A stretch of DNA of 34,427 nucleotides from Halorhodospira abdelmalekii (GCF_016583625.1 NZ_NRRN01000034.1:1-34427); one strand, 5' to 3'; positions 17,959 through 27,029 are shown, counted from the stretch's first letter. Numbers and translations: made by a program. The notes: generated by a model not told the origin, from the sequence alone.

Positions 17959-19599
17959 TCAACGGTTGGAACGGCGCAAATGAGCGAAGGGGCGTGGCCG
18001 CCCCGGGACTAGCAGGGTGGGGCTGCACTGCGCCTCATCGCGCTCCGGAAAGTCGAGCGTATAGTGCAGCCCACGGCTCTCACGGCGGCGAAAGGCACAG
18101 CGCACGGTCAGCTTGGCGACCAGGATCAGGTTGCGCAGCTCGATGAGATCGCCGCTGATGCGAAAGTGCGTGTAGTACTCCTGCACTTCGCGCATCAGCA
18201 GATCGATGCGTCGAGTCGCCCGCTCTAGGCGCCGATCGGTGCGGACGATCCCGACGTAGTTCCACATGGCGCGGCGCAGCTCGGACCAGTTGTGGCTGAC
18301 AACGACTTGCTCATCGGAGTCGGTCACCCGGCTCTCGTCCCACTCCGGCAGCTGCGGTAGCGATTCATAGCGCGGTTCGCGCGCGGCAATATCGCCTGCT
18401 GCTGCGGCCCCGAAGACGAGGCATTCGAGCAGTGAGTTACTCGCTAAGCGATTGGCGCCGTGGAGTCCGGTACAGGCTGTCTCACCGACGGCGTAGAGGC
18501 CGGGCACGCTGGTGCGCCCGGCACCATCGGTGACAACGCCGCCACAGGTGTAGTGGGCCGCAGGGACGATCGGCAGCGGCTCGCGGGTCATATCGAGACC
18601 GAGCTCAAGGCAGCGTTTATGGATATTGGGAAAGCGCTCGCGGATCTCCTCGGCCGGCCGGTGGCTGATGTCGAGATAGAGACACTCGGCGCCGAGGCGC
18701 TTCATCTCGTGATCGATGGCGCGGGCGACGATATCGCGAGGGGCGAGTTCACCGCGCTGATCGAACCGCTCCATGAAACGCTCGCCGGTGGGCAGCAGCA
18801 GCCGTCCGCCCTCGCCGCGCACCGCCTCGCTGATCAAAAAGGAGCGTTCCTGGGGGTGGTAGAGGCAGGTTGGGTGGAACTGGTTGAACTCGAGGTTGGC
18901 CACCTGGCAGCCGGCGCGCCACGCCATCGCGATCCCATCGCCGGTCGCCGCATAAGGGCTGGTTGAGTAGAGGTAGACCTTGCTTGCGCCACCGCAGGCG
19001 AGCACCACCGCCGGTGCATAGATCAGCTCAACGGCACCGCTGGCTTGATTGAGGACGTAAGCGCCGTAGCAGCCATCACGGGCTTGCCCGAGCCGGGCGC
19101 CGGTAATCAGGTCGACGGCGTAGCGCCCCTCAAGAAGTTCGATATTCGGACGCTCCTGCACGCGCTCTGCAAGGGTGCGCGAGATCGCTAAGCCGGTGGC
19201 GTCCTCGGCGTGGACGACGCGCCGGTGGCTGTGCCCCCCTTCCCGATGCAGGTGCAGCCCGATGGTGCCCTCGCCGGGATGGCTGCGCGAGAATGGGACC
19301 TCTTGATCGAGCAGCCATTCGATTGCCTCGCGGGCCTGTGTGGCGACTAAGCGGGCGATTTTAGGGTCGCTGAGCCCGGCGCTGGCCTCTAGGGTGTCGC
19401 GCACATGGGCATCGATCGAATCGGCGGCATCGAGAGCCGCCGAGACCCCTCCTTGCGCGTAGGGGGTGGCGCCGTCGGTCATTGCGCCCTTGGAGAGCAC
19501 GGCGATACGCAGCCGCGTCGGCAGTTGCAGGGCGACGGTCAGTCCGGCTAAGCCACTGCCGATGATCAAGACGTCGTAAGCGGTCTGTGGTGAGGTCAT
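17959..19599 (-). CDS. nadB: L-aspartate oxidase
   Basis: This FAD enzyme oxidises L-aspartate to iminoaspartate, the first step of NAD synthesis. The 546-residue protein has a dinucleotide-binding motif (IIGSGLAGLT) near the start, [16 protein letters not shown] and GLHGANRLASNSL, all shared with SdhA but typical of NadB in context. It is convergent with ygfX and divergent from rpoE, as in many gammaproteobacteria. Confidence 0.95.
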   Translation of the reverse strand: MTSPQTAYDVLIIGSGLAGLTVALQLPTRLRIAVLSKGAMTDGATPYAQGGVSAALDAADSIDAHVRDTLEASAGLSDPKIARLVATQAREAIEWLLDQEVPFSRSHPGEGTIGLHLHREGGHSHRRVVHAEDATGLAISRTLAERVQERPNIELLEGRYAVDLITGARLGQARDGCYGAYVLNQASGAVELIYAPAVVLACGGASKVYLYSTSPYAATGDGIAMAWRAGCQVANLEFNQFHPTCLYHPQERSFLISEAVRGEGGRLLLPTGERFMERFDQRGELAPRDIVARAIDHEMKRLGAECLYLDISHRPAEEIRERFPNIHKRCLELGLDMTREPLPIVPAAHYTCGGVVTDGAGRTSVPGLYAVGETACTGLHGANRLASNSLLECLVFGAAAAGDIAAREPRYESLPQLPEWDESRVTDSDEQVVVSHNWSELRRAMWNYVGIVRTDRRLERATRRIDLLMREVQEYYTHFRISGDLIELRNLILVAKLTVRCAFRRRESRGLHYTLDFPERDEAQCSPTLLVPGRPRPFAHLRRSNR

Positions 19600-19706
19600 T
19601 TACTTGCGCCATTGTGCCTGCATCGGATACGCTGCCAAGCTTCGCACGCCGCGCTAGCCGCGGCAAATCACCCATCCTTATTTTATGCTGCAGTGGAACC
19701 GTGTCC

Positions 19707-19733
19707 GAACTCACGCCCCGTCATAGTGTCTAT
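19707..19733 (+). promoter_or_regulatory. Sigma-E-type promoter upstream of rpoE
   Basis: GAACTC (19707-19712) and GTCTAT (19728-19733) are separated by 15 bases, close to the sigma-E consensus GAACTT-N15-GTCTAA. It lies about 40 bases before the rpoE start, consistent with autoregulation of the operon. Confidence 0.6.
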
Positions 19734-19774
19734 CTACCAGAGGTGCGGCGCCCCTTCCTTGGGGGAGGGCGGCG

Positions 19775-20374
19775 GTGGTGGTAGCGCCCCGCGGTGCGGA
19801 GGAGCCCTCAGACCACGAGCTGGTCAGGCGGGTGCAGGCTGGAGAGAAGCAGGCCTTCGATCTGTTGGTGCTGCGCTATCAGCAGCGGCTCGTCAAGTTG
19901 ATCGCGCGCTATGTGCGCGATCCGCAAGAGGCTCAAGACGTCGCCCAGGAGGCCTTCATCAAGGCGTACCGGGCGCTGGCAAACTTCCGTGGCGAAAGCG
20001 GTTTTTACACCTGGCTCTATAGGATCGGGGTCAATACCGCAAAGAACCATTTGGTTGCGCAGGGACGGCGGCCACCGGATGCCGATATTGATGCCGCTGA
20101 CGCTGAGCGTTTCGACATCGATACGATGCTGCGCGAACAGGCCACGCCGGAGGCCGAGGCGGTTCGTGATGAGATCGAGCAGGCGATCGTTGCGGCGATC
20201 GAGGCGTTGCCAGCCGAGCTGCGGACGGCGGTGACCCTGCGTGAGCTCGAAGGCTTGAGTTATCAGGAGATTGCCGAGGTCATGGAGTGTCCGGTAGGCA
20301 CCGTGCGGTCACGGATCTTTCGCGCTCGTGAGGCGATCGATCAGCGGTTGCAAGCGTTGGTTGATGGGCGCTGA
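19775..20374 (+). CDS. rpoE: Extracytoplasmic-function sigma factor RpoE/AlgU
   Basis: This 199-residue sigma factor directs transcription of envelope-stress genes. Region 2 (YQQRLVKLIARYVRDPQEAQDVAQEAFIKAYRAL) and region 4 (LEGLSYQEIAEVMECPVGTVRSRIFRAREAI) are typical of RpoE/AlgU. The start is GTG 19775 or GTG 19778, after a GGGGGAGGG ribosome binding site. The anti-sigma gene and a DegP/MucD protease gene follow. Confidence 0.96.
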   Translation: MVVAPRGAEEPSDHELVRRVQAGEKQAFDLLVLRYQQRLVKLIARYVRDPQEAQDVAQEAFIKAYRALANFRGESGFYTWLYRIGVNTAKNHLVAQGRRPPDADIDAADAERFDIDTMLREQATPEAEAVRDEIEQAIVAAIEALPAELRTAVTLRELEGLSYQEIAEVMECPVGTVRSRIFRAREAIDQRLQALVDGR

Positions 20375-20381
20375 GCGTGCG

Positions 20382-20395
20382 CCGATCATGATCGG
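20382..20395. repeat. Perfect 14-bp palindrome after rpoE
   Basis: CCGATCATGATCGG reads the same on both strands and lies seven bases after the rpoE stop, in the 145-base gap before rseA. The gap also has two copies of AGCGGTCGG. It may be an operator or chance; no T tract follows, so it is not an intrinsic terminator. Confidence 0.6.
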
Positions 20396-20519
20396 ATGAC
20401 GACCGAATAGCGGTCGGGTAGCGAGCAGTCGGACAGCGGTCGGTGGGTCAGGATGCGGGCGCGCGTACGGCACGACGCCGGTGGTGTGACGGGTGCGCAT
20501 GAAGGCATGGGGGTTGGGT

Positions 20520-21356
20520 ATGTCCAGCATAGTAGATTCACAAGGGCAGAGCGGTGAGCAGGACTCGCTCGGTGAGCAGCTCTCCGCTTGGGTCGATGGC
20601 GAACTTAGCCGAGAAGAGGCGGCCTTTTTGCTGCGGCGCTTGGATCGCGACCCTCAGTTGCGGGCACGTCTGGCCCGCTATTACTTGATGCGCGACGCGC
20701 TGCAGCGTCGCTTGCCGCCGCAGCCGCGTACCGATTTGGCAGAGCGCGTACGGCAGACGATTGCCGACGAGCCGCCGCTGCCGCGTCCGGCGGCAGGTGT
20801 TGCTGGCGCTGGAGGGTGGCGCCGGGCCGCACTCGGCAGCGCGTTGGCCGCAAGTGTCGCGGTAGTCACTGCTGTTTGGTGGCAGGGTGGTTGGCAGGAA
20901 AGCGGAGAGGGGGCGCCCCTCCCGGGCGAGGATGCGCACGTCACCGCGAGTGAGCGCGAGCATTCGCAGCCCGACGGCGGCAGCGAAGGGCTGGCGGCAA
21001 GGGAGGTGGCTGCCGACGCTCCGGGGCAGCAACGGACGGAGCCGGCGCGGACCGCCGACACCCCGGTGCCGGGCCATTGGCGTGTCGAGGGTGGGTCGAT
21101 GGCGGTCGGTGGCGGTTTCGGGTTCGGCGGCGAGGCGTGGTCATTTGCGCCAGCGCACGGCGAGTGGCCGTTTGCCCAAAGTGGTGGAGGGGGCGGTCAA
21201 GAGTTGGAACTCCGCGAGCAGAGGTGGCGGATGCCGGCGGCAGGTTGGTCGGAGTGGACGATTGATCCTTCCCGTTTTGATAGGGCGCAGCCAGCGCCGC
21301 TTGAGGAGTCGCTGCAGCCGGTGCATAGGAGCGAACTGGGCGAGCCGCTGCCATAA
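20520..21356 (+). CDS. rseA: RseA/MucA-type anti-sigma-E factor
   Basis: This inner-membrane protein should hold RpoE inactive. The N-terminal cytoplasmic domain matches the RseA family (QLSAWVDGELSREEAAFLLRRL, then RYYLMRDAL). One membrane helix (roughly residues 100-118) ends before WWQGGW, and a 150-residue periplasmic region follows, Gly-, Pro- and Ser-rich and poorly conserved. At 278 residues it is longer than E. coli RseA (216). ATG 20520 is six bases after GGGGG; an upstream GTG at 20493 is less likely. Confidence 0.85.
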   Translation: MSSIVDSQGQSGEQDSLGEQLSAWVDGELSREEAAFLLRRLDRDPQLRARLARYYLMRDALQRRLPPQPRTDLAERVRQTIADEPPLPRPAAGVAGAGGWRRAALGSALAASVAVVTAVWWQGGWQESGEGAPLPGEDAHVTASEREHSQPDGGSEGLAAREVAADAPGQQRTEPARTADTPVPGHWRVEGGSMAVGGGFGFGGEAWSFAPAHGEWPFAQSGGGGGQELELREQRWRMPAAGWSEWTIDPSRFDRAQPAPLEESLQPVHRSELGEPLP

Positions 21357-21438
21357 ATAGGTCAAAGCGCGGCACCTGCCGCACTCCGTGGGCGTGATAG
21401 ACTCTACGTCGACTGGTGTGGTTGCAGGGTGGCAGGTA

Positions 21439-22848
21439 ATGGTCGGCGTGAAGCGAGCCTGGTGGCGTAAGCGGTGCCGTGAGTGCGGTGGGTTGACAAC
21501 GAAAGCACTGCTCTGCGTCAGCTTTTGGCTCTTCCTGCCCGCAACGCTGATTGCCGAGACTGCGGTCACAGTCAAACTCCCGAATTTCGTCGATCTGGTG
21601 CGCGAGCACAGCGCGGCTGTGGTCAACATCAGCACCCATCGGGAGTTGGCCGGGTTTGGTCTTGGTTTTCCGGGGGGCTTCGCGGAAGAGGGGCAGTCGC
21701 TTGGCTCCGGCTTTATCATCGCCGGCGACGGCCTGGTTTTGACGAATGATCACGTAACGGCCCAGGCCGATGGGATCATTGTGCGCTTAGCCGATGGTCG
21801 TGAGCTTGAGGCCGAAGTCGTCGGCACCGATGAGCATACCGATCTAGCCCTTCTAAAGGTCGAGGCAGAGGGGCTGCCGACCGTATCGATCGGTAGCGCG
21901 GAGGCGCTGCAAGTGGGCGAATGGGTCTTGGCGATCGGCTCCCCCTTCGGTTTCGAGCACTCGGTGACGGCCGGAATCGTCTCGGCGAAGGGGCGGGCGT
22001 TGCCGCACGGTAACTACGTCCCCTATATCCAGACCGATGTCGCGATCAATCCGGGCAACTCCGGCGGGCCGCTGTTCAATCTCGACGGCGAGGTCGTGGG
22101 GATCAATGCCCAGATCTATAGCCGCACCGGCGGTTTCATGGGGCTGTCCTTTGCGATCCCGATTGAGCTGGCCATGGATGTCGCCGAGCAACTGCAGCGC
22201 ACCGGTCGGGTCGAGCGCGGTTGGCTCGGGGTGGTGATCCAAGATGTGGCCCGTGATTTGGCCGCGGGATTGGGACTGGAGCGACCACGCGGGGCCTTGG
22301 TGGTTGATCTTCTTGAAGAGGGACCGGCCGCCGCTGCGGGTGTGCGCAGCGGTGATGTTATCCTCGAATTTGCTGGACAGCGTATTGATGCCTCGGCAAC
22401 GCTGCCACCGCTCGTCGGTCGCGCCGAGATCGGCTCCACTGTTGAGTTAAAAGTACTGCGCGATGCCGAAGTGAAATCCCTCGAAATCGAGATTGCGACT
22501 CTGCCGCCCGATGAGCGGCCGCTCGCTGTGGCGCTCGGTGCGGCCCCTAGCGGGCCGCAACACAGTAGCGTCTTCGGGGTGCGCGTTGTGCCGCTCGATC
22601 AGGGGTTGCGCCGTCAGTTCGGTCTGGATGACGAAGAGGGCGGAGTGGTGGTCACTGAGGTCACGGGAGAGGCGATGCGTGCTGCCGGTGTGCAGGTCGG
22701 GGATGTGTTGCTGAGTTTGGCGCAAGAGCCGCTTGATTCGGTCGAGTCGCTCGATGAGATCGCAGCGCAGCTGAGCAGCGGCAGCACCGTCCCGCTGCGC
22801 GTCGTTCGACAGGGTAAGATGAGCTTTTTAGCAGTACAAGTGCCCTGA
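21439..22848 (+). CDS. mucD: DegP/MucD-family periplasmic serine protease
   Basis: This protease and chaperone handles misfolded envelope proteins. The catalytic triad is visible as His in TNDHV, Asp in HTDLAL and Ser in GNSGGP. Two PDZ domains follow, as in DegP/MucD. The hydrophobic export segment (KALLCVSFWLFLPATLIA) follows an Arg/Cys-rich N-terminus. The start is unsure: ATG 21439 is used, GTG 21388 and GTG 21448 are possible. It lies directly after rseA, so in rpoE-rseA-mucD the usual rseB/mucB is missing. Confidence 0.93.
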   Translation: MVGVKRAWWRKRCRECGGLTTKALLCVSFWLFLPATLIAETAVTVKLPNFVDLVREHSAAVVNISTHRELAGFGLGFPGGFAEEGQSLGSGFIIAGDGLVLTNDHVTAQADGIIVRLADGRELEAEVVGTDEHTDLALLKVEAEGLPTVSIGSAEALQVGEWVLAIGSPFGFEHSVTAGIVSAKGRALPHGNYVPYIQTDVAINPGNSGGPLFNLDGEVVGINAQIYSRTGGFMGLSFAIPIELAMDVAEQLQRTGRVERGWLGVVIQDVARDLAAGLGLERPRGALVVDLLEEGPAAAAGVRSGDVILEFAGQRIDASATLPPLVGRAEIGSTVELKVLRDAEVKSLEIEIATLPPDERPLAVALGAAPSGPQHSSVFGVRVVPLDQGLRRQFGLDDEEGGVVVTEVTGEAMRAAGVQVGDVLLSLAQEPLDSVESLDEIAAQLSSGSTVPLRVVRQGKMSFLAVQVP

Positions 22849-22987
22849 AACCGTTTCAGCTCGACCCCTCCTGGGGGGAGTCTCGAAAAACGCCAGCCGT
22901 AGCCACTATTGTCAATGGGTTATCGGGTTTCAGGTTGGGTTTCTCGAGGCATCTTTAGGGGGGGCAGAGCGGTCCTAAGGGAGTGCT

Positions 22988-24916
22988 ATGGATCTCCCAA
23001 CGCTCTTTCTGATCATCGCCCTGATTAATCTGCTGTTGGCTGTTGCCATGGTTGCGATGGTCGGTCGTTCGGGGCAGCGTGCGATGTCGCTCTGGGCCTT
23101 GGCAGCGCTGTTCAACGCCGGCGGCTACCTCTGTTTTATGTGGCACGCCCACAGCGGTTACCCCGTTCTGCTGCTGCTCGGCAATATCTTCCTCATCTCC
23201 TGGCTTACGCTTCTTGGCGAGGGACTGCGGCGTTTCTATAGACGGCCCTTTCCCCGTTGGCTGCTCTGGGTCCCGCTGCCTGTCGTTGTCCTTGGTTTGC
23301 TACCGTTGCTTGACGACTTTCAGGGGCGGGTCATTTTGGTGACTGCCGTGATGGCGTATCAGGCAGCTTTGCTGCTCTATATCGTTGCGCGCAACCGCGG
23401 CTACACCCCGGGGCGGGGACAGGTTATCGTCGTAGTCAGCTTGTTGGCCCTGTTGATCGTGCTCGGTGCTCGTTTGCTCTTTGCCGCTAGCGGCGGCTTT
23501 TCCGGCGTGGATAGCCTGCTGCAGCGTAATATTGTGCAGGTTCTGACCTTCCACGGTGGGTTGTTGGTCATGATCTTGCTGGCGTTGGGTCTGATCGTGA
23601 TGGTGCAGGAGCGGACGGTGCAGAGCCTCGCCGCCAGTGAGCGCCGCTTTCGGGCGCTGTTCGAAGAGTCGCTGCAGCCGTTGACGCTGATGGATGCGCG
23701 AGGCGTCTTCACTGTGGTCAACGATTCGGCGCTCAAGCTACTGAGGGTTCGCGATCAGGCTCAGCTCGTGGGTCGATCGTTTACTGCCTTTACGCCGCCC
23801 CGGCAGCCTGATGGTCGTTCATCGGCGACACACGCACGGGCGATGTTTGCGCAGGTCCTTGAACAAGGTGGCGGGGAGTGGGAGTGGTCGTGTCTGCGAG
23901 GCCCGGATGGGGAGCTCTTTGACGCGTTGCTCGTACTGACGGCGATCGACTATGAACAGCGGCAACTCCTGCATGTAGCTTGGAGTGATATCACTCTGCG
24001 CAAGGCCGCCGAGCGAGAGCTGCGAGTCAACGAGGAGAAGTTTAGAACCCTCGTCGAGGACGCCAACGATATCATCTACACCCTGAATATGGGCGGCGTC
24101 TTCGAATATGTGACGCCCAATATCAGGGAGATCTTGGCGCACGAGCCGGAGGATTTGGTCGGGCGTCACTTCTCGAGCATCGTCCACCCGAATGATCTGC
24201 CCGCCTGTCAGTCCTTTCTGCAGCGTCTGGTCGAGACCGGTGACAAGCAGAGCGGACTGGAGTACCGGGTGCGCCACCAGCGTGAGGGTTGGCATTGGCA
24301 CGTTTCGAACGCCTCACCGCTGCGCGATAAGGAGGGATCGATCATCGGTATGCTGGGGATTGCCCATGACGTCACCGAGCGTAAACGCAACGAGGATGAG
24401 ATTACGCGGATGGCCCATTACGACGGGCTGACCGAGTTGCCGAATCGAGCACTGCTCTTTAGCCGGTTGCGTCAGGCATTGGCGGAGGCGCAGCAGCAAG
24501 GCAAACAGTTGGCGCTGCTCTTCGTTGATTTGGATCGGTTTAAGCCGATCAACGATATCCACGGCCACGCTGTCGGTGATCAGGTGTTGCGTGAGGCGGC
24601 GCAGCGCTTGCTGCGAACCGTGCGCGCGAGCGATACGGTGTCGCGGATCGGTGGCGATGAATTCATCATACTGCTGCCGGGGCTTCAGCGTGGGGAGCAC
24701 GCGATAAAAGTCGCTGAAAATATTCGGGGCGCCCTGCAAAAGTCTTTCTTTATCAACGGGTTGAGGCTGCAGGTCGCCTCTAGCATTGGGGTTGCCTGCT
24801 ACCCGGAGCACGGCCAAAGTGGTGAGGAGTTGGCGCACTGCGCTGATCTGGCCATGTATCACGCCAAGGAGAGTGGATCGGATCAAATCCGCGTCTATAC
24901 GCCATGCACGTCATGA
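22988..24916 (+). CDS. Membrane PAS-PAS-GGDEF diguanylate cyclase
   Basis: This 642-residue protein probably makes cyclic di-GMP in response to a signal. About seven hydrophobic helices (residues 1-210) form a sensor-like membrane domain. Two PAS-like domains follow (about 218-340 and 350-470); the second ends with the DVTERKRNEDEI linker. The C-terminal GGDEF domain has an intact GGDEF motif and an RASD I-site five residues before it for product inhibition, so it is likely active. No EAL domain is present. ATG 22988 has GGGAG five bases upstream. The ligand of the membrane domain is unknown. Confidence 0.92.
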   Translation: MDLPTLFLIIALINLLLAVAMVAMVGRSGQRAMSLWALAALFNAGGYLCFMWHAHSGYPVLLLLGNIFLISWLTLLGEGLRRFYRRPFPRWLLWVPLPVVVLGLLPLLDDFQGRVILVTAVMAYQAALLLYIVARNRGYTPGRGQVIVVVSLLALLIVLGARLLFAASGGFSGVDSLLQRNIVQVLTFHGGLLVMILLALGLIVMVQERTVQSLAASERRFRALFEESLQPLTLMDARGVFTVVNDSALKLLRVRDQAQLVGRSFTAFTPPRQPDGRSSATHARAMFAQVLEQGGGEWEWSCLRGPDGELFDALLVLTAIDYEQRQLLHVAWSDITLRKAAERELRVNEEKFRTLVEDANDIIYTLNMGGVFEYVTPNIREILAHEPEDLVGRHFSSIVHPNDLPACQSFLQRLVETGDKQSGLEYRVRHQREGWHWHVSNASPLRDKEGSIIGMLGIAHDVTERKRNEDEITRMAHYDGLTELPNRALLFSRLRQALAEAQQQGKQLALLFVDLDRFKPINDIHGHAVGDQVLREAAQRLLRTVRASDTVSRIGGDEFIILLPGLQRGEHAIKVAENIRGALQKSFFINGLRLQVASSIGVACYPEHGQSGEELAHCADLAMYHAKESGSDQIRVYTPCTS

Positions 24917-25515
24917 GAGAGTTCATCCTAGGTGGGGCGCGCTCCGGCAAGAGCCGTCTAGCCGAGCGCTTGGCGCTGGCTAGCGGGCTACCGGTAACCT
25001 ACGTAGCGACCGCGCAAGCGACCGATGATGCCGAGATGCAGACGCGGATCGAGCACCACCGGCGGCGGCGGCCCAAAGAGTGGGGGTTGGTCGAGGTTGG
25101 CGCCGACCTGGCCAAGGTGCTCACCCACCACGCGCGTCCCGATCACTGCCTGCTGGTCGATTGCCTGACCCTGTGGCTTAGCCAACTTCTCTGGGAGGAG
25201 GAAGGGGATCGAGAAGGGGGAGAGAAGGTCTCCTCCGCAGAGGAGGAAGGGCGGAGGGAGCCGGCTCTTTCCCCGGCCCGCGTCCGCCAGGAGGCCTTTC
25301 TTGAGGTGCTGCCGACGCTGCCCGGATACTTGATCGTGGTGAGCAACGAGACCGGTATGGGCATCGTACCTCTCGGCGCCTTAACCCGACGCTTTTGCGA
25401 CGAGGCCGGTCGCTTGCACCAGGCCGTTGCAGCTCACTCCGACCGAGTGGTCTTGACTGTGGCGGGTTTGCCAACGGTGCTCAAAGGTCCGCCGCTGCCG
25501 TTGGCAGAGCGCTAG
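24913..25515 (+). CDS. cobU: Adenosylcobinamide kinase / guanylyltransferase
   Basis: CobU phosphorylates and GMP-loads adenosylcobinamide in the late steps of cobalamin synthesis. The 200-residue protein has the P-loop LGGARSGKS, YVATAQATD, the LVDCLTLWL strand and the VVSNETGMGIVP motif, all typical. A 30-residue charged insertion (EEEGDREGG...) lies in the middle and is longer than usual. ATG 24913 overlaps the TGA of the GGDEF gene (ATGA); ATG 24904 is an alternative start. No other cobalamin gene is in this window. Confidence 0.93.
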   Translation: MREFILGGARSGKSRLAERLALASGLPVTYVATAQATDDAEMQTRIEHHRRRRPKEWGLVEVGADLAKVLTHHARPDHCLLVDCLTLWLSQLLWEEEGDREGGEKVSSAEEEGRREPALSPARVRQEAFLEVLPTLPGYLIVVSNETGMGIVPLGALTRRFCDEAGRLHQAVAAHSDRVVLTVAGLPTVLKGPPLPLAER

Positions 25516-25554
25516 GTGTCAATCTTCAACTGTATTGCTCTAGGTGAGGGGGGG

Positions 25555-25583
25555 TTGGCGCCAGTGCGGCGGTGCGCTAGAAT
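25555..25583 (+). promoter_or_regulatory. Promoter of the tRNA-Thr gene
   Basis: TTGGCG (25555-25560) and TAGAAT (25578-25583) are spaced by 17 bases. A GC-rich discriminator (GCGCCCC) follows, as in stringently controlled stable-RNA promoters. The start would be about 60 bases before the tRNA. Confidence 0.6.
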
Positions 25584-25648
25584 GCGCCCCGTGTTGCGCT
25601 CATGCGGTCGCAACGGCTGCGCGGTGGATTTCCCGGCTGTGCGGTGCT

Positions 25649-25724
25649 GCCGGTGTAGCTCAGTTGGTAGAGCAGCCGATTCGTAATCGGCAGGTCGGAG
25701 GTTCAAGTCCTCTCGCCGGCACCA
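25649..25724 (+). tRNA. tRNA-Thr (anticodon CGT)
   Basis: The 76-base gene folds into a cloverleaf. The acceptor stem GCCGGTG pairs with CGCCGGC with one G-U pair. The anticodon stem GCCGA/TCGGC holds loop TTCGTAA, anticodon CGT, reading ACG threonine codons. The T arm contains GTTCAAGTCC, and CCA is encoded. Confidence 0.97.
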
Positions 25725-25814
25725 AACAAAGAAAACGTAAGCTTATGAAGCGCTTCCTTCCGGTGAGAGGCGGCATGGTATCGGCAGGCGCGGGTGTTGC
25801 GGGCAGGTGGCGCT

Positions 25815-26954
25815 GTGAAGTCTGAAGCGGCAGGTCAGGGGGATGCCGCCGCGATTCGAGTGCTCTATCTCTTCGATACCACGGATCGGGCGGAGAGCGA
25901 GAGCGTCATTGAGATGGCTCGGCGGGGCGTTGTGCCGACCATCGTCTGCCAGCCCGATGCGCCGATGCGCGAACGCTTTGTCGAGGCCGGACTGGACGTC
26001 GTCCCGGTGGCGATGCGTACGAAGGCCGATCCGCGAGCGATCGCGGCGCTGCGACGGCTGCGTCGGGAGCGCACCTTCGACCTGGTGCACGCCTACTACA
26101 AGGTCGCTCTGACCAACTATCAGCTCGCTGGCCTGTCGCCATCGCTGCCGCGGCTTCCGGTTGTTGCTTACCGCGGCATCATCGGCAATCTCAGCTACTT
26201 CGACCCCTTCTCCTGGCTCTCCTTTCTCGATCCGCGCATTGAGCGGATTGTTTGCGTCTGCGAGGCGATCCGCCAATACTTCCTGCATAAGAGTCTGGTG
26301 CCAGGGGTTCGGCTCTTTCGCCCGGAACGGGTCGCCACCATTCACAAGGGCCACCGCTGCGAGTGGTACCGGCAGGCACAGCCCCAACTCCCCACCGATT
26401 TACAGATCCCACCCGGTGCACCGGTTATCGGCTGCGTCGCCCGCCTGAAAAAACGCAAAGGTATCGTTGAGCTGATCCGCGCCTTTGAGCAGTTGCCGGC
26501 CGCGCTGAACGCCTACCTGGTGTTGGTCGGCCGGGTCGAGTACGCCGCGATTACGCAGGCTGCGGCGGCGAGTCCGGCGGCCGATCGGATCCGCCTGACC
26601 GGTTTTCGCCGCGACGCCCCACAGATTGCCGGCGCCTTTACCATCAAGACGCTGCCGTCGCTGCGCCGCGAGGGGTTGCCGCGGGCGGTGATTGAGGCCA
26701 TGGCGCAGGGGATTCCGGCCGTGGTCTCTGATTCGGGCGGCAATCCTGAGCTGGTCGAGGAGGGGGTCAGTGGGCGCGTGACTCCGGCCGGGGATATCGA
26801 GGCGCTGCGCGCTGCCCTGGAGCAGCTGCTCGCCGACCCGCGGCTGCGCCGGCGCATGGGCGTGGCTGCCGAGCGGCGCATTCGCGACCATTTCACCGTA
26901 GAGCGGACCGCTGAGGAGACGCTGGCCCTCTATCGGGCAGTGCTGCAGCGCTGA
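25815..26954 (+). CDS. GT4-family glycosyltransferase
   Basis: This 379-residue protein is a GT-B-fold glycosyltransferase, likely cytoplasmic or membrane-associated and acting on a surface polysaccharide or lipid. The C-terminal half has GCVARLKKRKGIVELIRAF and REGLPRAVIEAMAQGIPAVVSDSGGNPELV, the family nucleotide-sugar binding region with its E-x7-E pattern. Donor and acceptor cannot be told. GTG 25815 after AGGTGG is the preferred start; GTG 25794 is an alternative. It stands alone between the tRNA and the pilin operon. Confidence 0.88.
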   Translation: MKSEAAGQGDAAAIRVLYLFDTTDRAESESVIEMARRGVVPTIVCQPDAPMRERFVEAGLDVVPVAMRTKADPRAIAALRRLRRERTFDLVHAYYKVALTNYQLAGLSPSLPRLPVVAYRGIIGNLSYFDPFSWLSFLDPRIERIVCVCEAIRQYFLHKSLVPGVRLFRPERVATIHKGHRCEWYRQAQPQLPTDLQIPPGAPVIGCVARLKKRKGIVELIRAFEQLPAALNAYLVLVGRVEYAAITQAAAASPAADRIRLTGFRRDAPQIAGAFTIKTLPSLRREGLPRAVIEAMAQGIPAVVSDSGGNPELVEEGVSGRVTPAGDIEALRAALEQLLADPRLRRRMGVAAERRIRDHFTVERTAEETLALYRAVLQR

Positions 26955-26972
26955 TCTCTTTTCCGCTCTCTC

Positions 26973-27001
26973 TTCCGTCTCACTCAAGGGTGTGCTAGAT
27001 T
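26973..27001 (+). promoter_or_regulatory. Possible promoter of the minor-pilin operon
   Basis: An extended -10 (TGC-TAGATT, with TAGATT at 26996-27001) lies 17 bases after TTCCGT (26973-26978), a weak -35. Transcription would start near 27008, at the beginning of the inverted repeat. Confidence 0.4.
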
Positions 27002-27006
27002 CAAGT

Positions 27007-27029
27007 CGTCGTGCATGGAGTGCACGACG
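27007..27029. repeat. Perfect inverted repeat before pilV
   Basis: CGTCGTGCA (27007-27015) and TGCACGACG (27021-27029) are exact reverse complements around a five-base centre. It is placed at the predicted transcription start and 21 bases before the pilV start. It may be an operator or form a hairpin at the 5' end of the message. No T tract follows, so it is not a terminator. Confidence 0.85.

Noticed and set aside
22845-22880. Small hairpins after mucD (CTGAAA-CCG-TTTCAG and a C/G-rich one)
   Set aside because: The first overlaps the stop codon and has a short AT-rich stem; neither has a T tract, so a terminator call is not supported.
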